Below, piece after piece: positions 42,167 to 47,759 of a stretch of 47,759 bases of DNA. Every line of letters starts with the position of its first letter. Positions within the stretch are counted from its first letter, which is position 1. The notes under the pieces are model-generated. The model searched no databases and was not told where the DNA came from. It was given only the letters and a program-made list of their open reading frames with translations. Origin of the DNA: an uncultured Francisella sp. (lineage in GTDB: Bacteria > Pseudomonadota > Gammaproteobacteria > Burkholderiales > Neisseriaceae); contig CALUCM010000012.1 of the NCBI GenBank assembly GCA_943914555.1, positions 1 to 47,759 of the forward strand, in the 5' to 3' direction. Position numbers and translations under genes: made by a program.

Positions 42167-43153
42167 CTATGGGAGAAAAAGCGCTCCCGGTCTAACTAAA
42201 TCTTCATTAAATAAGTAAGAAACTGATTCTTCATTACTAATGCGTCTTAAGGTTTCTGCGATCAAACCAGCAATGCTGATTTGTCTAATTTTGGAAGAAG
42301 CTTTGGCTTCTTCTGACAAAGGAATAGTATCAGTCACCACCACTTCATCCATAATAGAGTCGTTAATGCGTTGTACGGCATCTCCTGAAAGGACAGGGTG
42401 GGTAGCATAAGCAATCACTTGAGTAGCGCCTTGCGCTTTAAGAGCATCCGCTGCTTTACACAAGGTATTTGCAGTATCAATCATATCATCAAATAAAATG
42501 CATACTTTATTTTCAACATCGCCGATGATGTGCATTACTTCTGCGATATTAGCTTTAGGGCGACGTTTATCAATGATTGCAAGTTCTGTATTGAGTACTT
42601 TGGCGGTTGCCCTTGCTCGCACTACTCCACCAATATCAGGACTAACCACTACAATCTTGTTCAAACGTTGCTTTAGAATATCGTGAGTTAATATAGGAGT
42701 GGCATAGATATTGTCAACAGGAATATCAAAAAATCCCTGGATTTGGTCTGCATGTAAATCAACAGTCAATACACGATCAATACCAGCTTTATCCAGCATA
42801 TTAGCAACTAATTTAGCAGAAATTGGCACCCGCGCAGAGCGTGGTCTTCTATCTTGCCTAGCATAACCAAAATAAGGGATGGCAGCAGTAATACGTCCAG
42901 CGGAAGAACGCTTTAAAGTATCCGCCATGGTTAAGATTTCCATCAGGTGATCATTGGTTGGATAACAAGTGGACTGAAGAATAAACACATCGCGCCCGCG
43001 GACGTTTTCTAGCAGCTCAACGGCAGTTTCCCCATCAGAGAAAGCGGTCACATTAGCGCGTCCCAGGGTGATATCAAGATGCTTTACCACATTTTCTGCT
43101 AGCTCCAGATTAGCATTGCCAGCAAACACCATTAAGCTATCAAAAGAAGACAT
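42167..43153 (-). CDS. prs: Ribose-phosphate pyrophosphokinase
   Basis: Makes PRPP from ribose-5-phosphate and ATP for nucleotide, His and Trp synthesis. 328 residues. ATG 43153 (MSSFDSLMVFAGNANLELAE) is chosen because GGAAGG lies seven bases ahead; the in-frame upstream codons to 43243 show no similarity. Motifs: FSDGETAVELLENVRGRDVF, IPYFGYARQDRRPRSARVPI, TVDLHADQIQGFFDIPVDN and the PRPP loop ILFDDMIDTANTL, where the usual GGT is replaced by AN (DDMIDTANT). Downstream of tRNA-Gln, as commonly seen. Confidence 0.95.
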   Translation of the reverse strand: MSSFDSLMVFAGNANLELAENVVKHLDITLGRANVTAFSDGETAVELLENVRGRDVFILQSTCYPTNDHLMEILTMADTLKRSSAGRITAAIPYFGYARQDRRPRSARVPISAKLVANMLDKAGIDRVLTVDLHADQIQGFFDIPVDNIYATPILTHDILKQRLNKIVVVSPDIGGVVRARATAKVLNTELAIIDKRRPKANIAEVMHIIGDVENKVCILFDDMIDTANTLCKAADALKAQGATQVIAYATHPVLSGDAVQRINDSIMDEVVVTDTIPLSEEAKASSKIRQISIAGLIAETLRRISNEESVSYLFNEDLVRPGALFLP

Positions 43154-43311
43154 GGCATCCCTTCCATCATTTGCATTAAGTCCTATCATTCCAAGAGCTT
43201 TATTCTCTCCCATTTCATTGTCTCGCATGATAAAAATAAGCAAATTAAGAATCTAACCAAAACCAGACAATCAAGCCATTTTAGTCACAGTTATTTCTGC
43301 AGCTTTATAAA

Positions 43312-43387
43312 TGGCTGAGGAGGGAGGATTCGAACCTCCGCATACTGGGATCAAAACCCAGTGTCTTAACCACTTGACGACTCCCCA
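43312..43387 (-). tRNA. tRNA-Gln (anticodon UUG)
   Basis: 76 bases on the minus strand. Acceptor stem TGGGGAG pairs with CTCCTCA, with discriminator G and an encoded CCA (43312-43314). The anticodon stem CTGGG/CCCAG has loop TTTTGAT, giving anticodon TTG, and the T-arm is GGAGG-TTCGAAT-CCTCC. The first base is directly adjacent to the ispE stop codon (43388-43390), so the tRNA must be cut out of the ispE-prs transcript. ispE, tRNA-Gln, prs is a conserved gammaproteobacterial order. Confidence 0.96.
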
Positions 43388-44212
43388 TTATTTAAGATGA
43401 CAAAGCGGGTGTTCCGCAAGCGTCTTCACATAAAACACTTGCCAAGACTTTGGCAACTGCTCTTTGATGTATCTGTATTCTTCAATACAATTTACTTCCA
43501 CAAAAAGAGCCGATCCTGAACCTGTCATTCTTGGTTGACCAAAAGAAGAGACTAAACGACTGACCTGTTCTAGTTGTGGGTAAAGCAAAAACGCGGTTTC
43601 CTGCAAATCATTCATCCTTGCCGACTGATCGGCAGACCGCATTATGCTAATTGTCCTCCCTACTGTCAAGTCGAGCGATTGAAAAATTTTTTTAGTAGAA
43701 ATAAAAATGTTAGGGAACACCACTAAATAATGTTTTTTCTCTAGTTTAAGCGGAGTGATTATCTCCCCGATTCCTTGGACGCGGGCATTTTTTCCTTGAA
43801 TGAAGAAAGGGACATCTGCCCCTAGGGATAGTCCTAAAGCAGATAAATCAGAGGCAGAAAGGCCAGTTTTCCAAAGCCAATTTAAAGATAGTAAAGTTGT
43901 TGCAGCATCAGAGCTTCCTCCCCCTAGCCCCGCACCAATTGGAATATTCTTTTCTAGAAAAATACGAGCACCCAAAGAGGTACCAGTTTTTTCTTTAAGC
44001 AGCTTTGCTGCGCGGCTGACTAAATTATCCTCTTCAAGCGAGCTTATATTGCTTTTGACGATGATTTTATCTTTACGTAATATTTCTACTGATAGAAAAT
44101 CTTGTAAGTCAATCAAGGAAAATATTGAATCGATGAGGTGATAGCCATCATTTCGTTGACCAACAATGTGTAATGATAAATTGAGTTTGGCAGGTGCGGT
44201 AAAAAAATCCAT
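43388..44212 (-). CDS. ispE: 4-diphosphocytidyl-2-C-methyl-D-erythritol kinase
   Basis: GHMP kinase of the MEP isoprenoid pathway. 274 residues. N-terminal APAKLNLSLHIVGQRNDGYH, the ATP-binding PIGAGLGGGSSDAATTLLSL and the C-terminal RMTGSGSALFVE are complete. ATG 44212 starts one base after the lolB stop; earlier in-frame codons to 44266 lie inside lolB and show no similarity. Part of the TPR-lolB-ispE-tRNA-prs-rplY operon. Confidence 0.95.
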   Translation of the reverse strand: MDFFTAPAKLNLSLHIVGQRNDGYHLIDSIFSLIDLQDFLSVEILRKDKIIVKSNISSLEEDNLVSRAAKLLKEKTGTSLGARIFLEKNIPIGAGLGGGSSDAATTLLSLNWLWKTGLSASDLSALGLSLGADVPFFIQGKNARVQGIGEIITPLKLEKKHYLVVFPNIFISTKKIFQSLDLTVGRTISIMRSADQSARMNDLQETAFLLYPQLEQVSRLVSSFGQPRMTGSGSALFVEVNCIEEYRYIKEQLPKSWQVFYVKTLAEHPLCHLK

Positions 44213-44213
44213 G

Positions 44214-44813
44214 CTATTGAGAGCATATCGGTAACGCCCTTGATCTAACCGGGTTAAAATCATCAAATATCAGAGTGACAGTAATTTTTGGGCGCATTAA
44301 TATCATTTTTTGTAGTCTATTATTGCTATCTAGTATTCTATTAATCATCCACCCCTCTTGTATTAATCTATCTTTTTGTACACTATAAGCTACGCCAGGA
44401 GCAATATAGCCATTTGCCCATAGATTTACATGGTTAAGTGGTATTGTTTGGCCAAACAGTTGCTGAGTCAGATCATTAATATCACGACCAGAAGCTTGCT
44501 TGGTGAATACGGAAGAAACGCCTGCTCCCTGCTTGTCTTGACACAGCTGCGCAATTGTTCCCCCAAGCGGTGTGCTGATAGCGATTTTTTGATTATCTTG
44601 CGCATAATTTTGCCATATAAAATTGCTGTAAGCTCCTTTATTATCGATCCTAATAGAGAATCTTCCTTCTGCTATAAAAGACAGATTTTGGCCATGATAT
44701 GTTTGCCAAGGGGTATTAGCAACAGGAGAAATGCTGGAGCAAGCATGCAAAAAACATAATAAAAGCACAAAAGAAAATAGTGAAGTGAAGGTAGAAGTAA
44801 AAAATTTATTCAT
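44214..44813 (-). CDS. lolB: Outer-membrane lipoprotein insertion protein LolB
   Basis: Outer-membrane lipoprotein receptor that takes lipoproteins from LolA and inserts them in the outer membrane. 199 residues. Lipobox LHAC (Cys at residue 25), then the LolB fold with FIAEGRFSIRI, FIWQNY, STPLGGTIAQL and the conserved PLNHVNLWANGYIAPG. It is directly upstream of ispE as in most gammaproteobacteria. It would serve the several lipoproteins encoded here. Confidence 0.9.
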   Translation of the reverse strand: MNKFFTSTFTSLFSFVLLLCFLHACSSISPVANTPWQTYHGQNLSFIAEGRFSIRIDNKGAYSNFIWQNYAQDNQKIAISTPLGGTIAQLCQDKQGAGVSSVFTKQASGRDINDLTQQLFGQTIPLNHVNLWANGYIAPGVAYSVQKDRLIQEGWMINRILDSNNRLQKMILMRPKITVTLIFDDFNPVRSRALPICSQ

Positions 44814-44816
44814 AAT

Positions 44817-46436
44817 TTACTTGTCCATTTTGATGTTTAAACGTTTAATAGTTTGCCAGATCAATGGATTATTTGGATCTTTTTGCAAATACTGATCGAT
44901 TAGTTGTAGTGCATCATTGCGATAATTACTTAGCCATAGTGCTTCTATTAGATGAGAAGCAATTTTTGTTGAAGGTTTCTTACGAAAAGCCTGTGTAAAA
45001 TAGGGAAGAGCTAATTTTGCTTGGTGGTTAAATAAATAGAGCTGCCCCAAGCCATCGGCTATTTCTGCAGCTGTATTAAGAGCATAGGCTTTTTGAAAAT
45101 ATTTTATTGCCTTAGGGTAGTTTTCTAATTGCTGATAAATAGTGCCTTTAATCACAAAAATAGTCGTTTGCATCCGTTTAGGCTCTATGAGGTTAATATT
45201 TTTGTTTAAGGTATGTTCCAATTGCTCAGTGATGACTAACGCTTGCTGAGGTTGATCTTTTGTCAGCGAAGAAAAAATACGGTTCAGCTGAAGGGTAACA
45301 TAAGCATCGATGGTAAAAAGTACGCCGTCTAGTTTTGGTAATTTTTCGACTTTAGCAATAATGCTATCTAGGGTACTAATTTGTTGATTAGCGAGGGCTT
45401 GATTACCAAGAATCATTAATTTATCAAAAATCATAGAATAATTTTTAACGCGGTCAGCCCAATCCAAAGCGTACTTCCACTCCTGATGAGCAGCTGCAGA
45501 GCGACTAGCAGCTAGGGCTATGGCCTCTTTTGTTGATACAGGGGCAAGGTCATAGGCTTTTTTTAAATATTGCTGTTGTTGATCTAGTGCTCCTTTTCGG
45601 GCAAAGATATCGGCTGCATCTAAATAAAGCGACACACTTGGTTTTTTTTGTATGGCCTTATTAAGGGTGGATAATGCACTATCGTAATCTTTTTTTTCCA
45701 TGAATTGAGCAACATATATAGGCAACCATTCTTCGTGATAGTCTTGTGCAGGAAGATATTTAAAGAAATGATCTACATAATGGGATGCAAGTTGATTCAA
45801 AAGATGTATGGCAAGCAAGGTCTTGTCGTTTAGCTGAGGATTGTGTTGATGTAAATGTGCTAGTCCCTCTTCTACCCATGTTGTTTTCTGAGCAAGTGCA
45901 GAATAGAGAATATCAGCAAAATTAGCAAAAAAATTTTCGGAATAGCAATGAGTAGCGGCATGTACTTGTGCGGCATATCTACTTAAAGTTCGATTTTTTA
46001 CGAGGATTTCTATTAAGGAGCCGAAGATGTATTCTCTTTCTGTGAAAGATTGGCTCTTTTGCAGCGCCTCTGTGAGATGGGAGAAAACATAAGAATATTC
46101 GCCTTTAAGAAGGGCTTTATGCCAAGAGGGAATGGCAAGGGTGTCTTTTTGTGAGGGGTGCCTATTCAACCAATAGAGCTGTACCTGATCTGCTTTATCC
46201 AGTTGGTGAGAAAGTAGCGCTATTTCCATTGTTCTTTTTGCGATAGAGGGGTTATCTGTTGTCTGTAGAAGTTGATGATAGCGATTAAATGCAGCTAAAG
46301 TGTCTCCTTTTTGCAACATAAATTCGGCTTCGAGTATATTTTTTAAATGTAAGCTTTCGACAGGCAAAGTAGATTTGGCCGCTACAGCATAACAGCTAAA
46401 AAAGAGTGTAAAGAAAAGATATTGGAACGATTTCAT
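44817..46436 (-). CDS. Periplasmic or outer-membrane-associated TPR-repeat protein
   Basis: 539 residues from ATG 46436, which begins a signal peptide (MKSFQYLFFTLFFSCYAVAA). The rest is almost all helical with tetratricopeptide repeats, clearest in the C-terminal third, for example EEYPKAIKYFQKAYAL-like NYPKAIKYFQKAYALN and AKLALPYFTQAFRKKPS. It ends three bases before lolB. In Pseudomonas a TPR protein (PA4667) has the same place beside lolB-ispE-prs; its role is not well defined. Scaffold for envelope proteins is likely. Confidence 0.8.
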   Translation of the reverse strand: MKSFQYLFFTLFFSCYAVAAKSTLPVESLHLKNILEAEFMLQKGDTLAAFNRYHQLLQTTDNPSIAKRTMEIALLSHQLDKADQVQLYWLNRHPSQKDTLAIPSWHKALLKGEYSYVFSHLTEALQKSQSFTEREYIFGSLIEILVKNRTLSRYAAQVHAATHCYSENFFANFADILYSALAQKTTWVEEGLAHLHQHNPQLNDKTLLAIHLLNQLASHYVDHFFKYLPAQDYHEEWLPIYVAQFMEKKDYDSALSTLNKAIQKKPSVSLYLDAADIFARKGALDQQQQYLKKAYDLAPVSTKEAIALAASRSAAAHQEWKYALDWADRVKNYSMIFDKLMILGNQALANQQISTLDSIIAKVEKLPKLDGVLFTIDAYVTLQLNRIFSSLTKDQPQQALVITEQLEHTLNKNINLIEPKRMQTTIFVIKGTIYQQLENYPKAIKYFQKAYALNTAAEIADGLGQLYLFNHQAKLALPYFTQAFRKKPSTKIASHLIEALWLSNYRNDALQLIDQYLQKDPNNPLIWQTIKRLNIKMDK

Positions 46437-46736
46437 TGAGATTCCAGAAATTTCTACAGACTGGTTGTTTTTGAACTTAGTAATCAATAGATTAATAACC
46501 CCGCCTGTATTATACGAGGAAATGTATTTCTAGGGTATTTACTGATGCAGATTGCATTATTTAGTCTGCCATTGTGAGCTAAGGCTAGTAATTAAATTTC
46601 TGAATAAATATCAAGGAGTTACTGTATATCTAGCATTAATATTGTAAGATAGTTTGTTATTTAGTGTGTTGATTCAAGATTCTTTTGCAAATTTTAATTA
46701 TCGCTGGCATTTTCATAGAGCATTATTAAGCGTGGA

Positions 46737-46766
46737 TTGACAAGCATTAATTGCTTAAGATATATT
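46737..46766 (+). promoter_or_regulatory. Distal promoter of the OmpA-like gene
   Basis: A perfect -35 TTGACA at 46737-46742 and TATATT at 46761-46766 with an 18-base spacer. The spacer carries an inverted repeat AAGCA-TTAAT-TGCTT (46742-46756). It would give a leader of about 175 bases before ATG 46949. Confidence 0.6.
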
Positions 46767-46850
46767 TAAGATCGAGCAGTGATAACCACAATTTAAATTT
46801 GAGGTTGGTTGTGCCAAATTTAATAAGCTTCATGTTTAGGTGGGCTTTTT

Positions 46851-46871
46851 CTCTAGATTCTAGAGTATAAT
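46851..46871 (+). promoter_or_regulatory. Proximal -10 of the OmpA-like gene abutting a perfect palindrome
   Basis: CTCTAGA at 46851-46857 and TCTAGAG at 46859-46865 form a perfect 7-bp inverted repeat with one central base, directly followed by TATAAT at 46866-46871. No good -35 is seen, so an activator or a repressor binding the palindrome may control it. Confidence 0.5.
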
Positions 46872-46948
46872 AAACATAAGCTTTCCTAGTGTAAGTTGGG
46901 CTTGATCAGGCATGTTTTTAAAAACGTAATTTTTATGAGGAAAAAATA

Positions 46949-47635
46949 ATGACCAAACAACTAAAAACTAGCGCGATTCTTTTTGCGTTATTGACTTCTA
47001 CTAGTGTGTTTGCTGCTGAGCATAGTCACCCTGGCTATACGGAGACGACTTTGACTGACAGCAAAATTGTAAAAAATAGCTACAATGAATGCTGGCAGAA
47101 CTCTTTCTTAGAAACCAAAGACCCTGAATGTGGCGGTGAGGCGCCTGCGCCGGCTCCTGCTGAAGTTCAACAGTCAACTATTAGCTTAAGCAACGCTTTC
47201 TTATTTGGATTTGACAAGTCAACATTACGTCCAGAGGCTATTGAGACTTTGAATGCAGTAGCTGATAAGTTGAAAGATCCAAACGTGCAAGTTCAATCGG
47301 TTTCAATAGAGGGTAATACAGATTTTATGGGCTCTGAAGCCTATAACCAGAAGTTATCAGAACGTCGTGCTAAAGCTGTTGAAGCTTATCTTGTTCAACA
47401 AGGTGTGCCTGCGAACTTAATTTCTTCTGTAGGGTTGGGTGAGAGTCAGGCTAAGATGACAGAACAATGTAAAGCCCAGGTAGCAGGAATTAAGAACAAA
47501 GCTAAAAAACGTTTGGCGCAAATTTCGTGTATCGAGCCGGATCGTCGGGTAGACATTAAGGTCAATGCAAATAAGCAAATTGAAGTTACCCCTAATAATG
47601 CACCAAATACTCAGGAGCCCGCTGCTGGATATTAA
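46949..47635 (+). CDS. OmpA-family peptidoglycan-binding protein without the N-terminal barrel
   Basis: 228 residues. Signal peptide (MTKQLKTSAILFALLTSTSVFAA), a short Cys-containing segment (YNECWQNSF, PECGG), a Pro-Ala linker (PAPAPAE), then an OmpA C-terminal domain. The diaminopimelate-binding motif is EGNTDFMGSEAYNQKLSERR and DRRVDIKV. The eight-strand barrel of E. coli OmpA is absent, so it resembles the soluble, RmpM-like or betaproteobacterial OmpA form. An insert with two more Cys (EQCKAQ, ISCIEP) suggests a disulfide. Strong Shine-Dalgarno GAGGAAAA. It has elaborate promoters and its own terminator. Confidence 0.88.
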   Translation: MTKQLKTSAILFALLTSTSVFAAEHSHPGYTETTLTDSKIVKNSYNECWQNSFLETKDPECGGEAPAPAPAEVQQSTISLSNAFLFGFDKSTLRPEAIETLNAVADKLKDPNVQVQSVSIEGNTDFMGSEAYNQKLSERRAKAVEAYLVQQGVPANLISSVGLGESQAKMTEQCKAQVAGIKNKAKKRLAQISCIEPDRRVDIKVNANKQIEVTPNNAPNTQEPAAGY

Positions 47636-47686
47636 TCATCTATTCGGAGGATTGTGAGTTCAACAATAGATAGATCTATTCGTAAT

Positions 47687-47723
47687 AAAAAGCGAGATCG
47701 GCAGTTTTGATCTCGCTTTTTTT
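47687..47723 (+). terminator. Rho-independent terminator after the OmpA-like gene
   Basis: AAAAAGCGAGATC at 47687-47699 pairs with GATCTCGCTTTTT at 47709-47721 (13 bp, 9-base loop), followed by a T-run to 47723. Strong intrinsic terminator 52 bases after the stop. Confidence 0.9.
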
Positions 47724-47759
47724 ATTGTAGATCTGTGTGATAAGTTGGAGAAAGTGGGT

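Larger units (their letters stand above)
46437..46948. other. Regulatory intergenic region upstream of the OmpA-like gene
   Basis: About 510 bases between divergent genes. No gene is supported; very short frames such as a 10-codon one near 46544 have no Shine-Dalgarno. No hemA remnant is seen, though hemA is the usual divergent neighbour of this TPR gene in Pseudomonas. The region holds two promoters and two palindromes, listed separately. Confidence 0.55.

Noticed and set aside
1..47759. Search for CRISPR arrays, IS elements, phage genes, restriction or toxin-antitoxin systems
   Set aside because: No regularly spaced repeats, transposase, integrase or defence motifs were seen; the only accessory loci are the lipoprotein array and the autotransporter pair.

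Overview
The window is about 47.8 kb of AT-rich, densely packed gammaproteobacterial chromosome. The gene set (LptD/SurA, Mla, LolB, LpxH, PpiD, HolD-like, RppH, ParE, PpsA/PpsR, CyaY, IbaG) and several gene orders (lon-hupB-ppiD, tsaB-rimI-holD, TPR-lolB-ispE-tRNA-Gln-prs-rplY) are gammaproteobacterial. Low GC, expanded families of surface lipoproteins and autotransporter esterases, and a decaying gene copy suggest a host-associated lineage, perhaps near Legionellales. The genus cannot be named from this sequence. No phage, IS element, CRISPR array or rRNA was seen.

Layout. 1-6561: an envelope operon, lptD (5' cut by the window edge), surA, pdxA, mlaF, mlaE, mlaD and then mlaC. 6854-8631: an M50 membrane protease and DAHP synthase. 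8637-10305 (minus): ibaG, lysA and a 44-codon lptM. 10395-13423: cyaY and pepN. 13484-18415: lon behind a heat-shock-like promoter, hupB and ppiD. 18412-20123 (minus): tsaB, rimI and holD-like. 20335-23461: three tandem DUF3298 lipoproteins, with a decayed fourth copy between the first and second. 23734-26217: rppH and parE. 26225-30112 (minus): ppsA, pyrB, pyrI; ppsR is divergent. 31148-33688: lysS and mrp. 33751-33850 (minus): a candidate small RNA. 34044-34793 (minus): lpxH. 34924-36927: an unknown lipoprotein and purB. 36928-41402 (minus): two tandem GDSL autotransporter esterases. 41524-46436 (minus): TPR protein, lolB, ispE, tRNA-Gln, prs, rplY. 46949-47635: an OmpA-like protein.

The dominant theme is outer-membrane biogenesis: LPS export (LptD, LptM, LpxH), lipid trafficking (Mla), lipoprotein insertion (LolB), periplasmic chaperones (SurA, PpiD), peptidoglycan anchoring (OmpA-like) and surface cargo (two autotransporters, four lipoproteins).

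The strongest unusual points are: a SurA that has lost both parvulin domains but kept its N- and C-terminal chaperone parts; the DUF3298 lipoprotein array with its in-frame but stop-riddled relic at 21238-21641; a compact candidate sRNA with two identical anti-Shine-Dalgarno motifs; an Mla operon without mlaB; and the small lptM gene. All family assignments come from reading motifs by eye; no database search was run.
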